From AWTP1-18 sp036518635 (GTDB lineage: Bacteria; Pseudomonadota; Gammaproteobacteria; Burkholderiales; Rhodocyclaceae): a DNA stretch of 7,652 nt. The notes below the pieces were generated by a model. The model saw nothing but the letters and a program-made list of their open reading frames with translations, was not told the DNA's origin and searched no databases. Positions 1 through 5,620 of this stretch are shown here, in pieces. Location of the stretch: assembly GCA_036518635.1 (NCBI GenBank), contig DATDMT010000154.1, positions 1-7,652 on the forward strand. Direction: 5' to 3'. Made by a program: the position numbers and the translations under genes. Numbering within the stretch: position 1 is the stretch's first letter; every line of letters begins with the position of its first letter.

Positions 1-73
1 AGTAGATCGCATCGAACACCTTCTGGTCGAAGCGGTCGAGGAGGGTCAGCGCTTGCGGGAGGGGAGCGTTCAT
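1..73 (-). CDS. 5' end of an unidentified gene (partial)
   Basis: An ATG at 73-71 on the minus strand opens a frame that runs off the left edge without a stop, giving 24 codons that begin M-N-A-P-L-P-Q and include L-L-D-R-F-D. A weak Shine-Dalgarno-like GGAA lies a few bases upstream in the minus sense. The gene is divergent from yaiI, with 115 bases between the two start codons. The fragment is too short to assign a family, and no signal peptide or membrane segment is apparent. It could be a chance open frame, but the start codon, the partial ribosome site and the orientation next to a real gene make a genuine gene more likely. Confidence 0.5.
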   Translation of the reverse strand, partial: MNAPLPQALTLLDRFDQKVFDAIY

Positions 74-177
74 GGCGGTTCCGTCAAAGAGGTATGACGA
101 AAAGACTACGGCGGGCATATGACTGGAAGATGAATGCGCGCGGACAGCGGACCGGGCGACAATGGCGGCTTCACTCT

Positions 178-183
178 AGGGAA
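178..183 (+). promoter_or_regulatory. Ribosome binding site of yaiI
   Basis: AGGGAA lies five bases before the ATG at 189. It fixes the start of yaiI and argues against the longer overlapping frames that open upstream in other registers. Confidence 0.65.
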
Positions 184-188
184 CCATC

Positions 189-653
189 ATGCAGATCTGG
201 GTCGACGCCGACGCCTGCCCCGGCGCCATCAAGGACATCCTCTACCGTGCCGCCGAGCGTACGGGGCGGCCGCTGGTGCTGGTGGCCAACCAGTTCCTGC
301 GGGTGCCGCCCTCGCCCCACATCCGTGCGGTGCAGGTGGAGAAGGGCTTCGACGTGGCCGACAACTACATCGCCGAGCGGGTGCAGCCGGGGGATCTGGT
401 GATCACCGGCGACATTCCCCTGGCGGCGGCGGTGCTGGAGAAGGGCGCCATTGGCCTGAACCCGCGCGGCGAGCGCTACAGTGCGGAGAACATCCGCCAG
501 TTGCTGGACATGCGCAACTTCATGGACACCCTGCGTTCCAGCGGGGTGGATACCGGCGGGCCACCGGCCTTTAATCAGGGGGACCGGCAGACTTTTGCCA
601 ATCAGTTGGATCGGTTGTTGGCGGGGTTGCCGAAGGGGCCGGCGGGGGTTTAA
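189..653 (+). CDS. yaiI: YaiI/YqxD family protein (UPF0178, DUF188)
   Basis: This 154-residue protein is full length for the YaiI/YqxD family (about 150 residues). It opens with the family hallmark W-V-D-A-D-A-C-P, which places Asp6, Asp8 and Cys10 near the N terminus. Other conserved blocks are the T-G-D-I-P-L-A segment (about residues 77-83) and L-N-P-R-G-E-R-Y-S near residue 98. The family has no settled biochemical function. Its acidic N-terminal motif and fold have led to grouping with PIN-like nucleases, so a metal-dependent nuclease role is possible but unproven here. No signal peptide or membrane segment is visible, so it should be cytoplasmic. The gene appears monocistronic: it diverges from the gene at the left edge and converges on yaeQ. 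It has no obvious tie to the selenium genes. Confidence 0.93.
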   Translation: MQIWVDADACPGAIKDILYRAAERTGRPLVLVANQFLRVPPSPHIRAVQVEKGFDVADNYIAERVQPGDLVITGDIPLAAAVLEKGAIGLNPRGERYSAENIRQLLDMRNFMDTLRSSGVDTGGPPAFNQGDRQTFANQLDRLLAGLPKGPAGV

Positions 654-671
654 CTCACGCCGGTCGGGCAC

Positions 672-700
672 TCGCCTTTCGACAGGCTCAAGGCGAACGG
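672..700 (+). repeat. Short palindromic interspersed repeat
   Basis: TCGCCTT (672-678) and AAGGCGA (690-696) form a perfect 7-bp stem around an 11-base loop, followed by ACGG. From memory, the 26-base unit at 675-700 closely resembles an interspersed repeat seen in many proteobacterial genomes, with a TTCGACAGGCTCA core and a GGCGAACGG end. It lies 19 bases after the yaiI stop, between convergent genes, where a stem-loop could also act as a terminator or protect the mRNA 3' end. No T-run follows, so it is not a canonical intrinsic terminator. That it recurs elsewhere in this genome cannot be tested within the window. Confidence 0.6.
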
Positions 701-724
701 GGTTGGGTGGTTGAGCGCAGGGGT

Positions 725-746
725 CGGGCCGAGGCGGCCCTCCTAC
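725..746 (-). repeat. REP-like palindrome with GTAG head
   Basis: GGGCCG (726-731) and CGGCCC (735-740) pair perfectly around a three-base loop. Read on the minus strand the stem is preceded by GTAGGA, the GTAG-head-plus-hairpin layout of REP elements mobilised by RAYT (TnpA-REP) transposases. It lies 17 bases beyond the yaeQ stop codon in the yaeQ direction, so it may also serve as that gene's 3' stem-loop. No transposase is present in the window. The assignment rests on shape and the GTAG tetranucleotide only. Confidence 0.5.
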
Positions 747-762
747 GAAGAGCGTCCGAGAC

Positions 763-1302
763 TCAGGCGCCGCAGAGCTTGCGCAGTTCGATGGCGGCGG
801 TGTTGGGGCCGTCGGTGATCCAGATCTGGCCGTCCTGGATCGTGCATTGCAACTGCATCGAGCGTTCCGCCAGGGCGGTGAGGGCGGCGCCTTGCTCCGT
901 GTCGAGGGCATACACCGTGAGCTTGTCGATGCGGCTCATCGCCGCGCCTTCCTTCTGCCACCAAAGGTCCACGGTGCGGCCGTAGGCCAGCACCACCACC
1001 TTGTCGGCGCGGCCGGCGGCGCGGCGCAGGCCGCGTTCCTCGGGCAGACCGACCTCGATCCAGAGGCGGATTTCGCCGCCGTAATCCCGCAGCCACAGCG
1101 ACGGTTCATCGATATCGGAGAGGCCCTTGCCGAACTCCAGGCGCTCGTCGGCAAATAGGGCGAAGGCCAGCAGCCGCACCATCAGGCGCTCGTCGGTTTC
1201 CGAGGGGTGGCGCGCCACGGTCAGGTTGTGTTCGGCGTAGTAGCCGCGGTCCATGTCGGCGATGTTGAGGTTGGCCTTGTAGACGGTGGATTTGAGAGCC
1301 AT
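763..1302 (-). CDS. yaeQ: YaeQ family protein
   Basis: This 179-residue protein matches the YaeQ family in length (E. coli YaeQ is about 181 residues). It has the characteristic N terminus M-A-L-K-S-T-V-Y-K-A-N-L, the H-P-S-E-T-D-E-R segment (32-39) and the core L-W-I-E-V-G-L-P (80-87), followed by a basic stretch and K-V-V-V-L-A-Y-G. YaeQ proteins have a PD-(D/E)XK nuclease-like fold, with the acidic residues around 63-66 and Glu83 as likely core positions. E. coli YaeQ was first noted as compensating for loss of the elongation factor RfaH, but its molecular activity is unsettled. It should be cytoplasmic. The start lies 23 bases after the selD stop on the same strand, with only a weak purine-rich site (GAAAGA) upstream, so it is probably the last gene of a diguanylate cyclase-selD-yaeQ transcript. 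Confidence 0.93.
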   Translation of the reverse strand: MALKSTVYKANLNIADMDRGYYAEHNLTVARHPSETDERLMVRLLAFALFADERLEFGKGLSDIDEPSLWLRDYGGEIRLWIEVGLPEERGLRRAAGRADKVVVLAYGRTVDLWWQKEGAAMSRIDKLTVYALDTEQGAALTALAERSMQLQCTIQDGQIWITDGPNTAAIELRKLCGA

Positions 1303-1325
1303 GCAATCTTTCGTGAATGTTTATG

Positions 1326-2378
1326 TCAGGCGACATGCAGCCGCGGTGTTGCGGCGGCCTCGCAGCGGCCGATGACGGCGGCCTGGTCGCAGCCCTGGCT
1401 GCGGAACAGGGCCAGCACCTCATCGGCGCAAGCAGGGTCGCAGGCCACCAGCAGGCCGCCGGAGGTCTGCGGATCGGTCAGCAGGTTCTGCTGCCAGCCG
1501 GGCATGGACAGATCGAGGTCCACCTCCTGGCCGTAGCTGTGCCAGTTGCGCGCCGAGGCGCCGGTGGCGATGCCGTTCTGGACATGGCGCAGCGCCTCTT
1601 CGATCAGCGGCAGGGCCTTGAAGTCCACGTGGGCGGCGAGGCGCGAACCACGGCAGATTTCCAGCAGGTGGCCGGCCAGGCCGAAGCCGGTGACGTCGGT
1701 CACCGCATGCACGCCGGCCATCTCGGCCAGAGCGGCGCCGGGGCGGTTGAGCAGGGTGGTCCAGCGCAGCATTTCGCCGTAACCGTCGGCGGACAGCACG
1801 CCCTTCTTCAGAGCGGCGGAGAGGATGCCGACGCCCAGGGGCTTACCGAGAATCAGCAGATCGCCGGGCTGGGCGCGGTCGTTGCGCTTGACCTTGTCCG
1901 GGTGCACCAGGCCGATGCCGACCAGGCCGTAGATCGGCTCCAGCACGTCGATCGAATGGCCGCCGGCGATGGGAATGCCGGCCTCGCGGCAGACGCTGGC
2001 GCCGCCTTCGAGGATGCGGCCGATGACGTCTAAGGGCAGCTTATCCAGCGGCATGCCGACCAGAGCCAGGGCGAACAGCGGCGTGCCGCCCATGGCGTAC
2101 ACGTCGGAGAGGGCGTTGGTGGCGGCGATGCGGCCGAAGTCGTAGGGGTCGTCGACGATCGGGGTGAAGAAATCGGTGGTGGCGACGATGGCCTGATGAT
2201 CGTTCAGGCGATACACCGCCGCGTCGTCGGAAGACTCGATGCCGACCAGCAGCTCCTTGGGCAGCAGGCCCGCCGGGCTGCCGGCGAGAATCTGCTGCAG
2301 CACGCCGGGAGCGATCTTGCAGCCGCAACCGCCGCCGTGGGAAAAGCGGGTGAGCTGGATAGTGGAATCGTCGGTCAT
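1326..2378 (-). CDS. selD: Selenide, water dikinase (selenophosphate synthetase)
   Basis: SelD makes monoselenophosphate from selenide, ATP and water, the selenium donor for selenocysteine and for 2-selenouridine in tRNA. The 350-residue protein matches the family in length. Its flexible N-terminal catalytic loop reads H-G-G-G-C-G-C-K (14-21), with Cys18 and Lys21 corresponding to E. coli Cys17 and Lys20. Further conserved blocks are D-D-A-A-V-Y (51-56), the T-T-D-F-F segment (67-71), R-I-A-A-T-N-A-L-S-D (83-92), G-G-H-S-I-D (139-144), T-D-V-T-G-F-G (227-233) and D-P-Q-T-S-G-G-L-L (302-310). Both the AIR-synthase-like N- and C-terminal halves are intact. The catalytic position is cysteine, not selenocysteine, so no UGA recoding is needed. 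It lies 66 bases downstream of the diguanylate cyclase gene and 23 bases upstream of yaeQ. The start lacks a clear Shine-Dalgarno site. Confidence 0.97.
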   Translation of the reverse strand: MTDDSTIQLTRFSHGGGCGCKIAPGVLQQILAGSPAGLLPKELLVGIESSDDAAVYRLNDHQAIVATTDFFTPIVDDPYDFGRIAATNALSDVYAMGGTPLFALALVGMPLDKLPLDVIGRILEGGASVCREAGIPIAGGHSIDVLEPIYGLVGIGLVHPDKVKRNDRAQPGDLLILGKPLGVGILSAALKKGVLSADGYGEMLRWTTLLNRPGAALAEMAGVHAVTDVTGFGLAGHLLEICRGSRLAAHVDFKALPLIEEALRHVQNGIATGASARNWHSYGQEVDLDLSMPGWQQNLLTDPQTSGGLLVACDPACADEVLALFRSQGCDQAAVIGRCEAAATPRLHVA

Positions 2379-2408
2379 GGCAGCAAGGCGGATTGCATCG
2401 GGGCCGGC

Positions 2409-2438
2409 AGTATCGGGAATTTGGCGCCCTCAGCGCAA
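2409..2438 (-). promoter_or_regulatory. Candidate sigma70-type promoter for selD
   Basis: On the minus strand, TTGCGC (2438-2433) and GATACT (2414-2409) are separated by 18 bases, inside the 66-base gap between the diguanylate cyclase stop and the selD ATG. Each box matches four of six consensus positions. This would allow selD and yaeQ to be transcribed apart from the upstream gene. It is a motif match only. Confidence 0.35.
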
Positions 2439-2444
2439 GCCCTT

Positions 2445-4190
2445 TTAGCCCGCGCGACTCGCTGTGGCACCCAGGGGTCCCGGGTCGAAGCAGGCGCGAT
2501 TGCGGCCCTGGCGCTTGGCGCGGTAGAGGCAGGCGTCCACATCGGTGATCAGATGATCCAGGCTTTCCTGGCGGGTTTGCAGGACCACGCCGAAACTGGC
2601 GGTGAAGGTCAGTTCGGCCTCGCCGTGGCGCAGGCGGATTTCGGCCACTTGCTGGCGCAGGCGTTCGGCCAGGGCGACGGCGGCCTCAATGCCAGTGTTC
2701 GGCAACAGCAGCAGGAATTCCTCGCCGCCCCAGCGGGCGACCACGTCGCCCTGGCGCACGGCGCCGGCCAGCACCCGCGCCGCCTCGACCAGGGCGGCAT
2801 CGCCGGCGCCGTGGCCGAGGATGTCGTTGATCGATTTGAAGTGGTCGAGATCGACCATGATCAGCGCCAGGTCGCGGCCGCTGCGGCGCGACTCCCACCA
2901 TTGCGGCTGGGCGATGTCGAGGAAGGCGCGGCGGTTGTACAGATTGGTCAGCGGGTCCCGCGTGGCGCGCAGCTCCGCCAGCATCTGTTCGGCCTTGAGG
3001 GCGCGGAACTGGCGGCCCAGTGCCAGGGCCAACACCGTGGCATCGACCAGCATGCCGGCTTCCACGGCGCGGAAAGTCCAGTCGTTGAAGGGGATGAAAC
3101 CCCAGGTCGCCAGGGCGGTGACCAGCGCGCCGGACATCGAGGCCAGGGTGGCGGCGAGGAAGTAGCGGGCGTAGGCATGGCCGCTGCGCAGCGCCGCCAG
3201 GCCGAGGAGCGGCATCAGCAGGGTAAACACGGTGACGAAGACGAAGCCCACCAGCAAGGCGTCGCGCTGGTTGCCGCTGATCAGCGTCGCCATGATCAGC
3301 AGGAACAGCACCGATCCGGCAATCGCGCTGAGACCGCGGTGCCAGTGGGGCAGCCGCGTCGCGGTGTCGAGGAAGGCCTGGGCGAAACGCAGTTCGGCGA
3401 TGCCGAACAGGACCATCGTCACTGGAATGATCCACTGCTGCAACACCACCTGGTTCGGCCACAGCCAGGCAAAACCGTGCCCGGTGTAGGCCAGGTTCAG
3501 GAGCAGGAAGGCGCCGAGAAAACTGCTGTAGCGCAGGTAGATGCGGTTGCGCAGATTGACGAACAGCACCAGGTTGTAGATCAGCAGCGCCGCCAGGTAA
3601 CCGTATATGAAGCCGTAACCGTAGCCCTGCTGCAGGTCGCGCCGCTCGCTTTCGGCTTCCGTCATGAAAAACGCCGGAATGACGATGGGATCAGGGGTCT
3701 CGACGCGGAAATAGATTTCGGTCAGGCCGCTGTCGAAGCTGTGCTCGGCGGCGAAGAAGCGCCCCGGAATCGGCCGGGTGTTGGCCGGCAGGGTGTCGCC
3801 GAGGCGGACGTGGCGCGGCACCTGATCCTTGCCGACGATGTAGATGTCCAGCCGATCGAGCCAGGGGTTCTCGATGCGAATCTGCCGGGATTCTTTCTGG
3901 TCGCTGTTATTGACCACCGCAAAGCGCAACCAGACCGGCGGCGAGCCGATGCCGAAGGCGGGGATGGAACTGGCGGCAGGCGTGAAGCGGCCCGCCCGCC
4001 ACGCCGCGCGCACCCCCTCCAGGGTGGACGGCGCGCCGGATTCCTGCAGGTAGGCGAGGTGCCGGCCCAGCACCATGCCCGGGGAATAGTGATCGAGGGC
4101 CACGTCGTCCGCCAGGGCGATGCCACGCCACAGGCCGCCCAGCACCAGCATGCAGACGAAAAACCAGCAGGAGATCGACGAAGGGCGCAA
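2445..4190 (-). CDS. 7TM-DISM membrane diguanylate cyclase (GGDEF)
   Basis: This 581-residue protein should make cyclic di-GMP from two GTP at the inner membrane in response to a periplasmic or membrane signal. A signal peptide (about 1-27, ending I-A-L-A before D-D) leads into an extracytoplasmic 7TMR-DISM extracellular-2-like domain (about 30-175). A seven-helix 7TMR-DISM membrane region follows (about 190-395), then a linker and a GGDEF domain (about 405-565). The cyclase looks active: D-P-L-T-N-L-Y-N-R-R begins at 412, D-L-D-H-F-K-S-I-N-D at 447, and the A-site G-G-E-E-F is 488-492. An inhibitory I-site R-Q-G-D (479-482) sits five residues before it, so product feedback is expected. There is no EAL domain. 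The start is taken as TTG at 4190, because this gives a proper signal peptide with an N-terminal arginine. ATG at 4151 (residue 14) is the alternative. The gene lies between selD and selU. The ligand is unknown. Confidence 0.93.
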   Translation of the reverse strand: MRPSSISCWFFVCMLVLGGLWRGIALADDVALDHYSPGMVLGRHLAYLQESGAPSTLEGVRAAWRAGRFTPAASSIPAFGIGSPPVWLRFAVVNNSDQKESRQIRIENPWLDRLDIYIVGKDQVPRHVRLGDTLPANTRPIPGRFFAAEHSFDSGLTEIYFRVETPDPIVIPAFFMTEAESERRDLQQGYGYGFIYGYLAALLIYNLVLFVNLRNRIYLRYSSFLGAFLLLNLAYTGHGFAWLWPNQVVLQQWIIPVTMVLFGIAELRFAQAFLDTATRLPHWHRGLSAIAGSVLFLLIMATLISGNQRDALLVGFVFVTVFTLLMPLLGLAALRSGHAYARYFLAATLASMSGALVTALATWGFIPFNDWTFRAVEAGMLVDATVLALALGRQFRALKAEQMLAELRATRDPLTNLYNRRAFLDIAQPQWWESRRSGRDLALIMVDLDHFKSINDILGHGAGDAALVEAARVLAGAVRQGDVVARWGGEEFLLLLPNTGIEAAVALAERLRQQVAEIRLRHGEAELTFTASFGVVLQTRQESLDHLITDVDACLYRAKRQGRNRACFDPGPLGATASRAG

Positions 4191-4237
4191 CGGCGGAATC
4201 GCTTTCAGGGACGGCCGATCCGGAACATTAGGAGCGG

Positions 4238-4254
4238 GTGATGCAGGTTATCAC
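4238..4254. promoter_or_regulatory. Candidate operator dyad in the divergent region
   Basis: GTGAT (4238-4242) and ATCAC (4250-4254) form a perfect 5-bp inverted repeat around seven bases, GTGATGCAGGTTATCAC. It lies 48 bases upstream of the diguanylate cyclase start and 93 bases upstream of the selU start, where one regulator could act on both. The spacing does not fit CRP or FNR sites. A 5-bp dyad can arise by chance, so this is a candidate only. Confidence 0.25.
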
Positions 4255-4312
4255 GCCCCCGGCATAAGCCCCGATGACATTGCCGTTTCTGCCGCACCGG
4301 CAGTGGCGAACG

Positions 4313-4318
4313 TACAAT
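4313..4318 (+). promoter_or_regulatory. Candidate -10 box of the selU promoter
   Basis: TACAAT is a five-of-six match to the -10 consensus. It would start transcription near 4325, about 22 bases before the selU ATG at 4347. No good -35 box is present at the standard spacing; CTGCCG at 4289-4294 is the best nearby. The box overlaps an in-frame upstream ATG at 4317, which argues that 4347 is the real start. Confidence 0.4.
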
Positions 4319-4346
4319 GCCTGCCCGCTCCAACCCTTGCCGCCAG

Positions 4347-5390
4347 ATGAAAATCGGGGTCGCCACCATCGCGCAGCTCGCCGAGTTCGATCAGATCGTC
4401 GACGTCCGCTCGCCCGCCGAATTCGCCGAGGACCACATCCCCGGGGCAATCAACTGCCCGGTGCTGGACGACGCCCAGCGCGCCGAGGTCGGCACCCTCT
4501 ACAAGCAGGTCTCGCCCTTCGCCGCACGCCGGCTGGGCGGCGCCTACGCGGCCCAGGCCATCGGCCGCCACATCGAACAGCAGTTTCAGGACAAGCCCAA
4601 GCAATGGCGGCCGCTGATCATGTGCTGGCGCGGCGGCATGCGCTCCGGCTCGATGGTCACGGTGCTGCGCGCGGTGGGCTGGGACGCCTGCCAACTGGAC
4701 GGCGGCTACAAGGCCTTCCGCCATCAGGTGATGGCCGATCTGGCGGCCTGGCCGGCGCGCCACGCCTGGCGCGTCGTTTCCGGCCCCACCGGCAGCGCCA
4801 AGACCCGCTTGCTGCAGGCCCTGGCGCGGCACGGCGGGCAGGTGCTGGACCTGGAGACCCTGGCCAACCATCGCGGCTCGGTGTTGGGCGACCTGCCGGA
4901 TTCGCCGCAGCCGGGGCAGAAGGCCTTCGAGACGCAGTTGTGGCAGGCGCTGCAGGGCCTCGATCCGGCACGGCCGGTGTTCGTCGAGGCCGAGTCGCGC
5001 AAGATCGGCAACCTGCATCTGCCGGAAAGCCTGATGGTCGCCATCCGCCACGGCGCGTTGCTGCCCATCGAGGCGCCACTGGCGGCACGGGTGGACTTCC
5101 TGCAGGAGGACTACCGCTTCTGGATCGAGCGCCCCGAGCTGCTCAGTGCGCGCCTCAGCGCGCTGCGCGCGCTGCGCGGTGCCGAGACGGTCGCCCGCTG
5201 GCAGGGCTGGATCGCCGAGGGCCGCTTCCGCGATTTGGTCGAGGCGCTGTTGAGCGAGCACTACGACCCCTCCTACCGCGCTTCCCAGGCGCGGCATTTC
5301 GGTGATGCACTGCCGGCAGCGATGCATACCGAGAGCCTGACGGCGGAGGCCATCGACGCGCTGGCGCAGCGGGTGCTGGCGCAGGGTTGA
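4347..5390 (+). CDS. selU: tRNA 2-selenouridine synthase (SelU/MnmH)
   Basis: SelU replaces sulfur of 2-thiouridine at wobble position 34 of certain tRNAs (Lys, Glu, Gln) with selenium, through a geranylated intermediate, using selenophosphate from SelD. From the start at 4347 the protein has 347 residues, close to the usual 360 or so. The N-terminal rhodanese domain (about 1-130) has D-V-R-S-P-A-E-F (19-26) and the active loop C-W-R-G-G-M-R-S, with Cys93 matching the catalytic Cys97 of E. coli SelU. The C-terminal P-loop domain has G-P-T-G-S-A-K-T (146-153) and the family block L-A-N-H-R-G-S (172-178). Both domains look intact. ATG 4347 is preferred over in-frame ATG 4317 because the family N terminus and a likely -10 box place the start there, although no strong Shine-Dalgarno site is visible. 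It diverges from the cyclase-selD-yaeQ block and precedes the transporter genes on the same strand. Confidence 0.96.
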   Translation: MKIGVATIAQLAEFDQIVDVRSPAEFAEDHIPGAINCPVLDDAQRAEVGTLYKQVSPFAARRLGGAYAAQAIGRHIEQQFQDKPKQWRPLIMCWRGGMRSGSMVTVLRAVGWDACQLDGGYKAFRHQVMADLAAWPARHAWRVVSGPTGSAKTRLLQALARHGGQVLDLETLANHRGSVLGDLPDSPQPGQKAFETQLWQALQGLDPARPVFVEAESRKIGNLHLPESLMVAIRHGALLPIEAPLAARVDFLQEDYRFWIERPELLSARLSALRALRGAETVARWQGWIAEGRFRDLVEALLSEHYDPSYRASQARHFGDALPAAMHTESLTAEAIDALAQRVLAQG

Positions 5391-5402
5391 AAAGATTTTT
5401 TC

Positions 5403-5491
5403 ACCACGGCGACACGGCGAGCACGGCGAAAAAGCAAAAGAGCGAAAACCCTTGGTCTTGATCTTCGCCGTGCTCGCCGTGTCGCCGTGGT
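5403..5491. repeat. Perfect 28-bp inverted repeat built from octamers
   Basis: The left arm (5403-5430) and right arm (5464-5491) are exact reverse complements over 28 bases, enclosing a 33-base loop. Each arm contains three copies of the octamer CACGGCGA or its complement, two directly abutting and the third offset by one base. The element starts 12 bases after the selU stop. The transcript would form a very stable hairpin able to insulate selU from the transporter genes. There is no U-run after the stem in either direction, so it is not a standard intrinsic terminator. From memory, similar CCACGG/ACACGG-type arrays occur as interspersed repeats in betaproteobacterial genomes, so it may be a small non-autonomous element. 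Confidence 0.85.
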
Positions 5492-5498
5492 TAATGCC

Positions 5499-5525
5499 TT
5501 TGTTCCCACGCCCGCCAAGTAGAAT
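5499..5525 (+). promoter_or_regulatory. Possible promoter for the transporter operon
   Basis: TAGAAT at 5520-5525 matches the -10 consensus at five of six positions. The best upstream box is TTTGTT (5499-5504) or TTGTTC (5500-5505), with a short spacer of 15 or 14 bases, so a sigma70 promoter here would be weak or activator dependent. If real, transcription begins near 5532 and the mRNA carries a leader of about 90 bases that includes the hairpin at 5572-5596. Confidence 0.3.
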
Positions 5526-5571
5526 CTGCCCCGGGCGGTCTAGGTACCTCCCTCATCCGCATTTCCACTAA

Positions 5572-5596
5572 GCCCCCGCGACACCCGCACGGGGGC
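5572..5596 (+). promoter_or_regulatory. GC-rich leader hairpin before the binding-protein gene
   Basis: GCCCCCG (5572-5578) and CGGGGGC (5590-5596) form a perfect 7-bp stem with an 11-base loop, ending 14 bases before the GGGAG ribosome site. It is not followed by a T-run, so it is not an intrinsic terminator. It could tune mRNA stability or translation of the transporter genes. No known riboswitch class is recognised in it. Confidence 0.45.
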
Positions 5597-5610
5597 GGCT
5601 CAATCAAATC

Positions 5611-5615
5611 GGGAG
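5611..5615 (+). promoter_or_regulatory. Ribosome binding site of the binding-protein gene
   Basis: GGGAG sits five bases before the ATG at 5621. It is among the strongest Shine-Dalgarno sites in the window, in keeping with the high expression expected of a periplasmic binding protein, and it fixes the start codon. Confidence 0.65.
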
Positions 5616-5620
5616 TCACC

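Larger units (their letters stand above)
5391..5620. other. Non-coding region between selU and the transporter operon
   Basis: This 230-base stretch holds no convincing gene. It contains, in order, an A/T-rich patch right after selU (5391-5402), the 28-bp inverted repeat (5403-5491), a possible -10 box (5520-5525), an eight-base palindrome AGGTACCT (5542-5549), a GC-rich hairpin (5572-5596) and the ribosome site of the binding-protein gene (5611-5615). The combination suggests that the transporter operon has its own promoter and a structured leader. Confidence 0.6.

Noticed and set aside
94..402. Plus-strand frame overlapping the start of yaiI
   Set aside because: It runs in a different frame through yaiI, has an Arg/Ser/Pro-rich product, and the ribosome site at 178-183 serves the ATG at 189.
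2196..4241. A 681-codon open frame on the plus strand opposite the cyclase and the 5' part of selD
   Set aside because: It is antisense to two genes with clear family motifs and is rich in Gln, Ala, Gly and Arg. That is typical of the shadow frame opposite a high-GC gene, and no domain is recognisable.
4238..4254. A CRP or FNR site in the divergent region
   Set aside because: CRP sites have TGTGA-N6-TCACA and FNR sites TTGAT-N4-ATCAA. The half sites here are too far apart for either.
4317..4346. Starting selU at the in-frame ATG 4317
   Set aside because: It would add ten residues absent from the usual SelU N terminus, and this ATG overlaps the best -10 box of the region.
4251..5327. A 358-codon minus-strand frame opposite selU
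   Set aside because: The plus strand encodes both SelU domains with catalytic Cys93 and a P-loop. The antisense product has no recognisable features.
5403..5491. Reading the octamer repeats as a CRISPR array
   Set aside because: The units are 8 bases, abutting or one base apart, with no spacers, and arranged as one inverted pair. No cas gene is present.
5403..5510. Calling the 28-bp hairpin an intrinsic terminator
   Set aside because: The stem is far longer than usual, the loop is 33 bases, and neither side of the stem is followed by a run of T in the sense of transcription.
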